Shown: piece after piece, positions 18,414 through 27,535 of the stretch
How the letters are laid out: each line of letters starts with the position of its first letter
Numbering within the stretch: the first letter of the stretch is position 1
Assembly (NCBI GenBank): GCA_945860865.1
Contig: CAMARW010000001.1
Location: 586,294 to 650,293 of the forward strand
DNA: 64,000 nucleotides
DNA from: Chitinophaga pinensis
Lineage (GTDB): Bacteria > Bacteroidota > Bacteroidia > UKL13-3
Reading direction: 5' to 3'
Translations under genes and position numbers: made by a program
The notes under the pieces: generated by a model
Seen by the model: the letters and a program-made list of their open reading frames with translations, nothing else
What the model was told of the DNA's origin: nothing
The model's database searches: none

Positions 18414-20621
18414 CTACTCTACAAAATCTTCTTTTTCGGTCTGGTTTGCTTCAAAATTATTGCAATCTAGCTCCACCGAAAGAGGGTTTTGAGGTGGCGA
18501 CCATTCATTAACAATAGGTAATAAGTTGGGTACCTTAGTAACTTTTTGCATATAAGTTGCCCAAATGGGCATCGCCATGGCAGAACCAGAACCCAACTCC
18601 ATGCTTCTAAAATGAATAGACCTGTCTTCCCAACCTACCCAGCATCCCGAAACCAAGTTTGGTGTTATGCCAATAAACCAACCATCACTATAGTTTTGGG
18701 TAGTGCCTGTTTTACCACCTACAGCTCCAGGTATTTGATAGAGGTATTTAATTTTTGCAGCAGTACCATTGGTGGTAACTTTCTCAAGCATTTTGCACAT
18801 AACATAGGCAGTTTGTTCGCTCAATGCTTCTTGTGTAACTGGTAAATTTTCAAATATTACATTGCCATTTTTATCTAAAATACGTGTTAAATAACTAGGT
18901 TTAATCCAAACACCTTTATTGGCAAATGTGGAGAATGCTCCAACCATCTCGTAAACCGAAATATCTGCCGTGCCCAAAGCAGATGATGGGTATGGCTCTA
19001 TCTTTGATTTAACGCCCATTTTTTGAGCTAAATCGATGATATTATTGATGCCACTTTCGCCCAATAATTTTAAAACATTGAGGCAAACTAGGTTCATAGA
19101 AAATTGCAAGCCACTAAACATCGTCATTTCTGGCTTGCCATATTTTTCGTCGGCATTACTTGGGTTATAGTCTGGGTAACCGGCAAAACTTACTGGCTTG
19201 TTTGGAATGAGCGTACAAGGCGAAAACCCATTGTCTACAGCAACCGTATACACAAATGGCTTAAAGGTAGAACCTACCTGCCTTTTTGCAGTAATGTTTA
19301 CATGGTCGTATTTAAAATATTTATAATTATGTCCGCCCACCCAAGCTTTTATTTTTCCATTGTTTGGGTCCATACTCATAAATCCGCATTGCATAAAATA
19401 CTTGTAATATTTGATGCTATCCATAGGGGTCATAATAGTATCAATTTCTCCGCGGGTATAACTAAATACGCGCATTTTAACAGGCGTATTAAATTCTTTG
19501 GTAATTTCAGATTCAGTCTTTTTAAGCTCTCTAGCAATTCTATACCTATCACTTCTTTTCATGCCACTTATTAAAACTTCTTTAAATGTTCCCCAAGGGT
19601 CTCTGCCTTTCCAGTGGGCATAAAACTTTTTTTGTTGGTCTTTGAGTTGCTCCTCTACCGTTTGTTCTGCAATTTGTTGCATGGTAGTGTTTAGGGTAGT
19701 ATGTATTTTTAGTCCATCTTTATACAAATTATAACCATTTTCTTCGCACCAGTCTAATAATTCCATGCGCAAGGTTTCTCTAAAGTAGGTGGCTAAACCT
19801 TGGTTATGACTCTCTTCTTGAAATTTCAGTTCAACAGGTTCTGCCTTTAAAATGGCACAAGAATCTTGGGTGATAAATCCTGCTTTGGCCATTTGGTTCA
19901 GCACAGTATTTCTTCTATTTAACGAGTTAGCCGGATTTCGGATGGGGCTATATAAAGTTGGTGCTTTTAAAACGCCCACTAAAACGGCAGCTTCTTTAGC
20001 ATTAAGTTCAAAGGGAGTTTTGGCAAAAAAAGTTTTTGCGGCACTTCTTATACCAAAAGAGTTACTGCCAAATTCAACCGTATTAAAATACATCGTGAGT
20101 ATTTCGTCTTTAGTATAGCGTTGTTCTATGAGGGCGGCTACAATCCATTCTTGCAGTTTGGTTACTGCTTTATCTACTACGCTTCTAAATTTTCTTCTGG
20201 GGAATAAATTTTTGGCCAATTGCTGAGAGATAGTACTACCACCTTGCCTATTACCCATTAAGTTATATATAACAATGGTGAAAATACGGCTATTATCTAC
20301 GCCACTATGCTCATAAAAACGAATGTCTTCGGTGGCAATGAGTGCGTTTATAAGTTGCGGACTTAATTCTTCGAAGCTTGCGTTGCTTCGGTTTTGCAGG
20401 TAATACTTGCCTAATTGTACGCCATCTTCTGCGTAAATTTCGCTAGCCAATTGTGTGGTTGGATTCTCTAGTTCTTCAATGGGAGGTAATTGGCCAAACC
20501 AGCCCATGGAAATTGCCCAAACAACCGCGGCAAGAATGGTAATGCCTCCAAAGGCACTTATCCAAATCCATTTAAAGAATTTAAAATATGGATTGTTATA
20601 AAAGTATTCGCTCAATTTCAT
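18414..20621 (-). CDS. mrcA: Penicillin-binding protein 1A (bifunctional transglycosylase/transpeptidase)
   Basis: A 735-residue inner-membrane peptidoglycan synthase. The membrane anchor is at residues 18-40. A GT51 transglycosylase domain has Glu98 in ATEDIRFYEH and GGSTISQQLAKNLFPRR. The transpeptidase domain has the SxxK serine at 451 (GSTFKPF), SMN at 508-510 and KTG at 637-639, so both activities look intact. It polymerises and cross-links glycan strands. Its ATG overlaps the stop of porW/sprE (ATGA), so synthesis of this PBP is coupled to a T9SS lipoprotein. Confidence 0.95.
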   Translation of the reverse strand: MKLSEYFYNNPYFKFFKWIWISAFGGITILAAVVWAISMGWFGQLPPIEELENPTTQLASEIYAEDGVQLGKYYLQNRSNASFEELSPQLINALIATEDIRFYEHSGVDNSRIFTIVIYNLMGNRQGGSTISQQLAKNLFPRRKFRSVVDKAVTKLQEWIVAALIEQRYTKDEILTMYFNTVEFGSNSFGIRSAAKTFFAKTPFELNAKEAAVLVGVLKAPTLYSPIRNPANSLNRRNTVLNQMAKAGFITQDSCAILKAEPVELKFQEESHNQGLATYFRETLRMELLDWCEENGYNLYKDGLKIHTTLNTTMQQIAEQTVEEQLKDQQKKFYAHWKGRDPWGTFKEVLISGMKRSDRYRIARELKKTESEITKEFNTPVKMRVFSYTRGEIDTIMTPMDSIKYYKYFMQCGFMSMDPNNGKIKAWVGGHNYKYFKYDHVNITAKRQVGSTFKPFVYTVAVDNGFSPCTLIPNKPVSFAGYPDYNPSNADEKYGKPEMTMFSGLQFSMNLVCLNVLKLLGESGINNIIDLAQKMGVKSKIEPYPSSALGTADISVYEMVGAFSTFANKGVWIKPSYLTRILDKNGNVIFENLPVTQEALSEQTAYVMCKMLEKVTTNGTAAKIKYLYQIPGAVGGKTGTTQNYSDGWFIGITPNLVSGCWVGWEDRSIHFRSMELGSGSAMAMPIWATYMQKVTKVPNLLPIVNEWSPPQNPLSVELDCNNFEANQTEKEDFVE

Positions 20622-23281
20622 TTTTCAGGTTGTAATGTAGCTATTTGTTTTTGATAGAAAGATTCAAATTTCTCAATTTTTTTGTCTTTTAAAACCACTT
20701 TAAAGTTTTTGGTTGATATAGCATATTCAATTACTTTTTCTGTAATCTTCAATTTTTTCCCCTTAAAATTAGTTGCTTGTAAGGTTCTAATATATTCTTG
20801 AGTGGCGTTTAGATTTTTAAATTCCCTAATGGTAATTACCTGAAACCCTTCGTTACTCATAATAGGATTTACCCTCAAATTTAACTCCGAGGCATAGGCC
20901 TCATTAAAAGAATTAAATGCGGTGAGTATTTCATTTAAATCTTGGTCTTTGCCTTTAAATGCAAAAACGTAATAAAAAGGCGACTCTGTTTCAATGTCAA
21001 ATTCTAGCTCAGTTTTACCCGCATCTGCTCCCAATATTTGTGCTTTTTTCTCGGCTTGGTTCAGTACTTTAATAAATTCATCTGCTTTGGCTGCAACATC
21101 TAATCCTTTGTGGGTATTACTTACTTCCGTAAGTGCTTTTAAAAAGGCATCTTTGTTTTGGGTTTTACCAATACAAAATGCGTGCAATAAATCAACCTTT
21201 GGCGTTAATGGGTTGCCAGGAAACTGCTTGTCTATTTCAGATTTAAATGCAATTGATTTAAAGTAATCTCCCTCTTGATAAGCTATAAACATATTTTCAT
21301 AAGCTTGGTTTAAAGCCTTGTTGCTGCTCACTTCTGCCGAGGCTACAACTTTATTTTGCAGCATGAGGCTGTACGGACTTTCAGGATATTTTTGTATCAG
21401 TTGATTTTTATTTTCTTCAGCTTCAACATTGTTTTTGAGCTCTAAATTACTTTTGTGTAAATAGTAATAAGCATTTGGTTCGTATTCACTCTCAGGAAAT
21501 TTGCTTTGCAGAATATCGAAATATTTTTTAGCATCAATTGCACTTTTTAACCGATCAAAATAAATATTACCCAAATTATAAACCGCAAGCAATAAACGCT
21601 CATTGGAACGCTTTTTTTGTCCAGCACTTAATGGAACATCCTTTATCCATTTATCCTTGTTTTGGTCGCCAGTAAGGTTATTTACACTTTGGTCTGAACC
21701 AATTTCCTTTGGCTCAGCCTCATTTTCTTTATTTGATTTTTGTGCACTACTATCTTTTGTTTCTGGCTCTTCTTCCGCTTTTGGTTTTTCTTTTGCAGCA
21801 ATGCGCCAATAATCTTCATTGGCCCTTTGGCCCCATTTTTTATTTGAGAAAAAATCAGCTACTCCAGCGTTTAAGAGTGCAGCGTTATAGAAATACCATG
21901 AATTATCTCCGCTACCGGGCAAAACAGGGGCTGCAGCGCCAAAGGCATTTTGGTTACTGGCAACACTAGCGTTAAGTTTAGCACGTTTTTTAGCTTCCTT
22001 TTCGGCTATTTCTGCCTGTCTTTTGTTCTCAGCAATCCAAGTATCAATTTTACGTGCCAAGGCATCTTTACTCAACACAGCTAGTTTTTGCAATGAGTCT
22101 TCTGCTTCATAAACTTGGAGATTTGCAATTAAATCTGAGAGCACAATTTTAGTTTCCTTAATTTGTGCATACCCCGCATCTTTCTCATCCCACACATTTA
22201 CTGTGCTATCGTAATAGGTTTGCGCATTTTTAAACTCTTTTAATTCAAAATATAATTTAGCTAATTCGTATAAAGTGAGTGATTTTTGGGTTTTATTTTT
22301 GGTACTGGCGGCAGATGATTTTTTAAAATTGGTTAGTGCAGTTGAGAAGTTTTTCTGTGCCAAGTTTATTTTACCCAGTTCAAAATATATTTGATCTAAA
22401 AAATCAACATTTTTATCATCTCCAGCCATCTTTTTTAAATTGCGCTTTACTTTTTCTACAGAGCGAGGATCGTTAATGTCGTATAATTTTGTTAGGCTAA
22501 TATTGGCATTAAATGCAAAATCATAAGATGGAACGAGGGAAATTACTTTATTAAAATAATAACTTGCTTCTGCTTTTTTATCTGCTTGTAAACAAAGCTG
22601 ACCGAGTATATAGTGATACCTAATTTTTTCTTCCTTTTTTAACTTGCCTTTCACGGCTATTTTAAGGTTGTTGATAGCCGATAAGTATTTTTCTTGCTTA
22701 ATATTTATATCTGCTGCAGTAGCATAAATTAAAGCAATGTCTTTTTTATCAAAATTCTTTTTTGCTAACAACAAACCCATAATAGATTCTGCTTCACCCA
22801 GTTTTTTTAATCCCACATAATTTCTGGCAATGTAACAGGTGCTGATATTAGTAAATGGTCCGTTTTTATATTTACCTATTACAAATTGAAAGGTTTCTAT
22901 AGAGGCAAAATAGTCTTGTTTATAAAAACGGCACTTTCCCATTGCCACATAGGAGTCGTCTGTGTATGAGCCAATGGTATGCATTTGAATGGCTTTAGAG
23001 AATTTTTTTATAGCATCGTCGAGCACATTTCCTGATGCTTTGGCAGATTCTGCTGTTCCTAATGGAAATACGTCTAAAATCTTACCAAAATTATTTTGAT
23101 GTGTATTTTCCATTTGGAGAATGGCCTCCAAAAGCTTTTGCTCTCCATTAAAATAAACATTAAAATGCCCTGTTAGAGTGTGAAATTTTCGGTTCAACCA
23201 CTTGTCTTTAGTGGGATTACAAGCTAATATTCCCAAAAATGCGATCACCGTAATGGTGAGTATGTATTTGTTTTTATGCAA
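20618..23281 (-). CDS. porW: T9SS-associated TPR lipoprotein PorW/SprE
   Basis: An 887-residue periplasmic lipoprotein: signal segment then lipobox with Cys21 (GILAC). The mature start (KDKWLNRKFHTLTGHFNVYFNGEQKLLEAI) resembles PorW/SprE proteins, which in other Bacteroidota are required for type IX secretion and gliding and link the translocon to the energising motor. Many tetratricopeptide-like helical repeats follow (about 60-420 and 545-690), with a charged Lys/Glu-rich linker between (430-545). The start codon is TTG, the only start that keeps the signal peptide. It is the first gene of a two-gene operon with PBP1A. Confidence 0.85.
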   Translation of the reverse strand: MHKNKYILTITVIAFLGILACNPTKDKWLNRKFHTLTGHFNVYFNGEQKLLEAILQMENTHQNNFGKILDVFPLGTAESAKASGNVLDDAIKKFSKAIQMHTIGSYTDDSYVAMGKCRFYKQDYFASIETFQFVIGKYKNGPFTNISTCYIARNYVGLKKLGEAESIMGLLLAKKNFDKKDIALIYATAADINIKQEKYLSAINNLKIAVKGKLKKEEKIRYHYILGQLCLQADKKAEASYYFNKVISLVPSYDFAFNANISLTKLYDINDPRSVEKVKRNLKKMAGDDKNVDFLDQIYFELGKINLAQKNFSTALTNFKKSSAASTKNKTQKSLTLYELAKLYFELKEFKNAQTYYDSTVNVWDEKDAGYAQIKETKIVLSDLIANLQVYEAEDSLQKLAVLSKDALARKIDTWIAENKRQAEIAEKEAKKRAKLNASVASNQNAFGAAAPVLPGSGDNSWYFYNAALLNAGVADFFSNKKWGQRANEDYWRIAAKEKPKAEEEPETKDSSAQKSNKENEAEPKEIGSDQSVNNLTGDQNKDKWIKDVPLSAGQKKRSNERLLLAVYNLGNIYFDRLKSAIDAKKYFDILQSKFPESEYEPNAYYYLHKSNLELKNNVEAEENKNQLIQKYPESPYSLMLQNKVVASAEVSSNKALNQAYENMFIAYQEGDYFKSIAFKSEIDKQFPGNPLTPKVDLLHAFCIGKTQNKDAFLKALTEVSNTHKGLDVAAKADEFIKVLNQAEKKAQILGADAGKTELEFDIETESPFYYVFAFKGKDQDLNEILTAFNSFNEAYASELNLRVNPIMSNEGFQVITIREFKNLNATQEYIRTLQATNFKGKKLKITEKVIEYAISTKNFKVVLKDKKIEKFESFYQKQIATLQPEK

Positions 23282-23299
23282 TGCTAAACAGGATTTTTC

Positions 23300-23307
23300 T
23301 ATATTTG
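23300..23307 (+). promoter_or_regulatory. Predicted -7 promoter box for the M23-like stub gene
   Basis: TATATTTG matches TAnnTTTG, 50 bases before the ATG, in the divergent gap after porW/sprE. No -33 TTTG at proper spacing was found. Confidence 0.45.
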
Positions 23308-23357
23308 AAAATTAAAAAGTACAATTTTAACCAAAACTTTTTTATTTAATGTATTAA

Positions 23358-23741
23358 GTGATGGATCAACAGAAGAAAAAATTAATCCACAAATTAAGAT
23401 TCAAATATAGGTTAGTAATAATCAATGATGAATCTTTTGAAGAAAAGCTTTCATTTAAATTAACCCCGATGAATGTATTTGTAAGTTTAAGTTCTGCCAT
23501 TGTATTATTTACGGTGCTTATTGTAACCTTAGTTTTTTACACCCCACTGCGTGAATTTGTTCCAGGATACACGGATACTAAAACCAAACGTAATATTCAG
23601 CATTTATTGCATAAAACAGATTCATTAGAAAATGTACTAAAAGATAAAGAATTGTTTTTTGCAAATTATTTGGATATTTTGAACGGTGGAACTGGCATAA
23701 ATGATAGCGATAATAACAAAAATAGTAAGGTAATTAATTAG
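23358..23741 (+). CDS. Membrane-anchored N-terminal domain of an M23-type peptidase, peptidase domain absent
   Basis: A 127-residue single-pass membrane protein. The cytosolic N-terminus (LRFKYRLVIINDESFEEKLSFKLT), membrane helix (about 40-62) and FYTPLREFVPGYTDTKTKR segment match the first part of Bacteroidota M23 (LytM-like) metallopeptidases usually encoded beside bactofilin. The frame then stops. Neither the coiled-coil to its usual length nor any HxxxD/HxH zinc site follows here or in the 121 bases before the next gene. It has its own promoter box and bactofilin next to it, so it may serve as a membrane adaptor for the bactofilin polymer. That role is inference. Confidence 0.75.
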   Translation: MMDQQKKKLIHKLRFKYRLVIINDESFEEKLSFKLTPMNVFVSLSSAIVLFTVLIVTLVFYTPLREFVPGYTDTKTKRNIQHLLHKTDSLENVLKDKELFFANYLDILNGGTGINDSDNNKNSKVIN

Positions 23742-23824
23742 AAATTTTTGTCCCCTAAATGTTTTTTTGTTAGATCTTTTTAACTCATTTAATAATTCAA
23801 CTCTAATTTTTAAATATAATTGAC

Positions 23825-23832
23825 TATATTTG
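23825..23832 (+). promoter_or_regulatory. Predicted -7 promoter box for bactofilin
   Basis: TATATTTG matches the TAnnTTTG box exactly, 30 bases upstream of the bactofilin ATG. Confidence 0.5.
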
Positions 23833-23862
23833 TAATTATACAAAATTTTATTTTACAACACA

Positions 23863-24315
23863 ATGGCAATTTTTAACCCATCCAAAAATAGCTCTTTCAA
23901 CCCCCAAGAAATTAATATTTTAAATGCCGGAACTAAAATTAACGGCGATCTGTCATCTGAGGGAGATTTGAGAATAGAGGGGAATGTTAAGGGTAACATT
24001 GAGGTTAAAACTAAACTTGTTCTTGGTGCGTCTTCACAAGTTTTGGGTAATGTAAAGGCTCAAAACTGCGATATTTCTGGCTTAGTAACGGGCAATATTG
24101 AAGTTGCTGATTTATTAAGTATCAAGGCTTCTGCCAAAATACAAGGCGATATTGCTTGTGGTAAATTAGTAATAGAATCAGGAGCTATTTTTAATGGAAA
24201 GAGTAGCATGAATGCTGAAATAACTAATAGTTTTGGAGAAATCAGAAATGGTAAATTATCTAAGCCATTAGATACTAAAGCCCCTGTTATTAGTGCAGAA
24301 AAAGCCTCTATATAA
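23863..24315 (+). CDS. Bactofilin (polymer-forming cytoskeletal protein)
   Basis: A 150-residue protein with the bactofilin core from about residue 20 to 115: repeated beta-helix turns such as INGDLSSEGDLRIEGNVKGNIEV and GNIEVADLLSIKASAKIQGDI. Bactofilins assemble into nucleotide-free filaments at the membrane and scaffold cell-wall enzymes. The short N- and C-terminal tails are disordered, and there is no membrane helix, so membrane attachment would need a partner such as the M23-like stub upstream. Its last 23 bases overlap the GTG start of atpZ. Confidence 0.93.
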   Translation: MAIFNPSKNSSFNPQEINILNAGTKINGDLSSEGDLRIEGNVKGNIEVKTKLVLGASSQVLGNVKAQNCDISGLVTGNIEVADLLSIKASAKIQGDIACGKLVIESGAIFNGKSSMNAEITNSFGEIRNGKLSKPLDTKAPVISAEKASI

Positions 24316-24499
24316 TTCGTTTTTAAAATATACTAATCAGGCTATTCAAATGATTCTGGTTATGGTAGCTGGAACGCTTGGTGGAAAATACGCAGACGAA
24401 TACTTCAAAACATCTTTTCCCTATCTTACACTAATTGGTGTTTTTTTTTCTGTTTTTGCTGCTCTATATTTAGCATTAAAAGATTTTCTAAAAAAATAA
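24293..24499 (+). CDS. atpZ: AtpZ/AtpI family ATP synthase accessory membrane protein
   Basis: A 68-residue protein with two membrane helices (about 17-32 and 42-62). The loop between them (GGKYADEYF) is the AtpZ/AtpI signature, and the family assists assembly of the F1Fo c-ring. The start is taken as GTG inside the end of the bactofilin gene, because the next in-frame Met lies at the beginning of the first helix. The overlap suggests translational coupling to bactofilin. A new promoter box follows downstream of this gene. Confidence 0.8.
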   Translation: MQKKPLYNSFLKYTNQAIQMILVMVAGTLGGKYADEYFKTSFPYLTLIGVFFSVFAALYLALKDFLKK

Positions 24500-24532
24500 T
24501 TGTTTGGTTACTTAAAAATCAAACTAAAGAAT

Positions 24533-24540
24533 TACCTTTG
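24533..24540 (+). promoter_or_regulatory. Predicted -7 promoter box for the atp genes
   Basis: TACCTTTG fits TAnnTTTG and is followed by CCGCACC. It would give a leader of about 70 bases that includes a CCAAAC/GTTTGG dyad at 24563-24590. Confidence 0.55.
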
Positions 24541-24616
24541 CCGCACCATAAAAATAGTAATTCCAAACTATAAATTTTATAAATGTTTGGTATGCAGCAT
24601 GTTTATGGTTTAAATT

Positions 24617-25003
24617 ATGAATAAACTTCAATTTTTTCCAAGTCTCGCTATACTAACAGGTGTACTGGCTTTGTTTATTCTAGGGTTTCAACACTTACAG
24701 TCGCAGGTATCTTTAAGCAATCTGGTATGGGGAGCTTTAATATATTATTTATTGTTGACGGCTTTTACTTACAAAATTTCTTATTCTGGTTTACCTAAAG
24801 ATAATAAAACATTTATTACCAGAATATATGGAGCCATAGGTATTCGTTTTTTGTTTTCTGTTTTTCCATTATTTATTTATCTCATTTTCTCACCTGAGCG
24901 GCAAATATCTTTTGCAATTGTGTATCTTTTCTTGTATTTCTTTTACACAGCTTTTGAAATTTATTTCCTTGTTGTTAACTTGCGCCCCGTTCAAAAGAAA
25001 TAA
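24617..25003 (+). CDS. AtpI-like integral membrane protein upstream of atpB
   Basis: A 128-residue protein with four predicted membrane helices (about 7-25, 35-53, 70-90, 96-118) and a basic C-terminus (NLRPVQKK). I do not recognise a named family with certainty. Position between atpZ and atpB, 8 bases from atpB, and size are those of the second AtpI-type accessory proteins in many ATP synthase operons, so a role in Fo assembly is inferred. Confidence 0.7.
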   Translation: MNKLQFFPSLAILTGVLALFILGFQHLQSQVSLSNLVWGALIYYLLLTAFTYKISYSGLPKDNKTFITRIYGAIGIRFLFSVFPLFIYLIFSPERQISFAIVYLFLYFFYTAFEIYFLVVNLRPVQKK

Positions 25004-25011
25004 TCTCAATC

Positions 25012-26097
25012 ATGCACCAAAATAAAAGTAAAATTATCAGTTATTTATTGCCTATTTTTTTGATGGTTGCTTGCCTTTCGTCTAATAGTTTTGCAAATGA
25101 TACGCACGCTGTTGAAACGCATGAGACTGAAAAAGTGGATGCAGGTAAAATAATTATGGAGCACATTGGAGATGCACATGATTGGCATATCGCAAGTATT
25201 GGTCACAGCCATATTTCTATACCACTTCCTATTATTATAAAAGATAACGCTGGATTTAAAATATTTTTATCTTCCAAATTTGATCATGGCCATGCTAACT
25301 ATGAAGGTTACAAATTAGCTGAGGGAAAGATTGTTGCTGTTAATGCAGATGGTTCAGAAAACCATGAAGCATCGTTCTATGACTTATCTATCACAAAAAA
25401 CGTAGCTAGTATGTTAATATCGGTTATAATTTTGTGCTGGATTATGTTCTCTGTTGCTAGTTCTTATTCAAAAAACAAGGGTAAAGCGCCAAAAGGATTA
25501 GCTAATTTAATTGAAATTGGAGTGTTATTTATTCGCGATGAAATAGCAAAACCCTCTATTGGCCCGAAATACAGTAAATTTTTACCTTATTTACTTACCA
25601 TTTTCTTTTTCATATTTTTAAATAATTTACTTGGATTAATCCCAATTTTCCCGGGTGGAGCTAATGTTACAGGTAACATTGCTATCACTATGGTATTGGC
25701 CTTGTTTACTTTTGTGATAACTTCTATCAATGGTAATAAAACTTATTGGGGACATATATTTTTGCCTCCAGGAGTTCCAAAAGGGCTATGGATCCTATTA
25801 ATTCCTATAGAAATTATAGGTATGTTAAATAAGCCAATTGTTTTAATGATTCGTTTATTTGCCAACATTACGGCAGGACACATTATTATGTTGGGCTTTT
25901 TTAGTTTAATATTCATTTTTGGCGCCATGAGCGAAGGTTTAGGCTTGGGAGTTTCGTTGCTTTCAGTTGCCTTTACTGTATTCATGAATTTTCTAGAATT
26001 ATTAGTTGCCTTTTTACAAGCATATGTATTTACTTTGCTCTCTGCTTTATACTTTGGTTCGGCAGTAGAAGAGCATCACCATGAAGAACATCATTAA
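25012..26097 (+). CDS. atpB: F1Fo ATP synthase subunit a
   Basis: A 361-residue Fo stator subunit that forms the proton half-channels against the c-ring. The essential Arg lies in MIRLFANITAGHI. Compared with E. coli (about 270 residues) it has a roughly 100-residue N-terminal extension: a signal-like segment (1-28), then a His-rich stretch (THAVETHETEK, GDAHDWHI, GHSHI). It also has a His/Glu-rich tail (EEHHHEEHH). Such extensions occur in other Bacteroidota AtpB proteins. The first of six tightly ordered genes (B-E-F-H-A-G). Confidence 0.95.
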   Translation: MHQNKSKIISYLLPIFLMVACLSSNSFANDTHAVETHETEKVDAGKIIMEHIGDAHDWHIASIGHSHISIPLPIIIKDNAGFKIFLSSKFDHGHANYEGYKLAEGKIVAVNADGSENHEASFYDLSITKNVASMLISVIILCWIMFSVASSYSKNKGKAPKGLANLIEIGVLFIRDEIAKPSIGPKYSKFLPYLLTIFFFIFLNNLLGLIPIFPGGANVTGNIAITMVLALFTFVITSINGNKTYWGHIFLPPGVPKGLWILLIPIEIIGMLNKPIVLMIRLFANITAGHIIMLGFFSLIFIFGAMSEGLGLGVSLLSVAFTVFMNFLELLVAFLQAYVFTLLSALYFGSAVEEHHHEEHH

Positions 26098-26105
26098 TCA
26101 ATTAA

Positions 26106-26390
<285 letters not shown>

Positions 26391-26401
26391 TCAAAATACA
26401 G

Positions 26402-26432
26402 CGCAGAACGTAGCTTAAAGTTACGTTCTGCG
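26402..26432 (+). other. Intercistronic stem-loop between atpE and atpF
   Basis: A 12-bp stem (CGCAGAACGTAG with TTACGTTCTGCG, including one G-T pair) around a 7-base loop. No T-run follows, so it is not a classical terminator. An mRNA-processing or 3'-protection element for atpE is the likelier role (inference). Confidence 0.7.
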
Positions 26433-26478
26433 TAAATTAGTATTTTCATTATCTCAAATCATTAAATAAAAACACAGC

Positions 26479-26973
26479 ATGGAATTAGTTAAACCCGGTT
26501 TAGGGCTAATTTTTTGGATGACCATCACGTTCAGTATCGTGTTGTTCCTTCTATCTAAATTTGCTTGGAAGCCAATCTTAAATTCGATTAGGGAGCGGGA
26601 AGACTCTATTAATAATGCCTTAAATGCTGCCGAAGATGCGCGTATGCAAATGAGTGCGTTGCAAGCCGATAATGAAAAGTTGTTGAATCAAGCACGTGCC
26701 GAACGCGAGTCGATGTTAAAAGAAGCTCAGGAAATGAAGGATAATATCATTGCCCAAGCCAAAAAAACAGCCGATGAGGAAGGTCAGAAATTAATAGTTA
26801 AAGCAAACGCCTCTATAGAATCAGCTAAATTAAAAGCGATAAACGAACTTAAAACGGAAGTTGCTATTCTTACAGTTGATTTAGCCGAAAAAGTTTTGCG
26901 CAAGAAAATGGAAGACCGCAGTCAGCAAGAAGCTTTTGTAAACGAAAATTTAAAATCTATTACATTAAATTAA
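26479..26973 (+). CDS. atpF: F1Fo ATP synthase subunit b
   Basis: A 164-residue peripheral-stalk subunit with an N-terminal membrane helix (about 8-25) and a long charged helix rich in Ala, Glu, Lys and Gln (30-150) that dimerises as a right-handed coiled coil and contacts the delta subunit. WKPILNSIREREDSI at the helix start is the family motif. A single b gene is present and no b' homologue. It is followed 1 base later by atpH. Confidence 0.95.
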   Translation: MELVKPGLGLIFWMTITFSIVLFLLSKFAWKPILNSIREREDSINNALNAAEDARMQMSALQADNEKLLNQARAERESMLKEAQEMKDNIIAQAKKTADEEGQKLIVKANASIESAKLKAINELKTEVAILTVDLAEKVLRKKMEDRSQQEAFVNENLKSITLN

Positions 26974-26974
26974 G

Positions 26975-27526
26975 ATGGCTGAACAAAGAGTATCGGGCAG
27001 ATATGCCAAATCATTAATCGACTTAGCTGTTGAGCAAAATAAGCTCGATTTGATTTATGCCGATATGTTGGTTTTCAATAATACGCTTGGTGCAAATCCT
27101 GCCTTAGGCATTTTGTTTAAAAGTCCAATAGTTCAGGGCGAAAAGAAATTAGCAGTGGTTAAACAAATCTTTGCTGCTTCCTTCAATGCCATAACTATTT
27201 CTTTTTTAGAATTAGTTATTCGTAAAAAACGTGAATATTACTTACCTGATATAGCCAACGCTTTTATTGGTTTATATAATGATATCAATAAAATTACCTT
27301 TGCTAAAGTAACCACTGCGGTGGCCGTAAGCGATACGGTAATTAATGAGGTGAGAGCCTTTATTGAAAATCAAACAGGTAAAAAAGTTGTTTTAGAAACT
27401 GCTGTAAACGAAGATATTATCGGAGGTTTGGTAATCCACATGGAAGATAAACTCTACGATGCAAGCATTTCTGGAAAACTTAGAAAAGCAAAACAAGAAT
27501 TATTAAATACTTACATTTCAAAATAA
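26975..27526 (+). CDS. atpH: F1Fo ATP synthase subunit delta
   Basis: A 183-residue F1 stator subunit that links the b-dimer to the top of the alpha3beta3 head. The N-terminal six-helix domain begins RVSGRYAKSLIDLAVEQNK, and the C-terminal part contains VVLETAVNEDIIGGLVI, the OSCP/delta signature. Length and position are standard. Confidence 0.95.
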   Translation: MAEQRVSGRYAKSLIDLAVEQNKLDLIYADMLVFNNTLGANPALGILFKSPIVQGEKKLAVVKQIFAASFNAITISFLELVIRKKREYYLPDIANAFIGLYNDINKITFAKVTTAVAVSDTVINEVRAFIENQTGKKVVLETAVNEDIIGGLVIHMEDKLYDASISGKLRKAKQELLNTYISK

Positions 27527-27535
27527 CATTTCATT

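Noticed and set aside
19104-19574. A 156-codon plus-strand frame inside the PBP1A gene
   Set aside because: Antisense to intact transpeptidase-domain sequence; no independent evidence.
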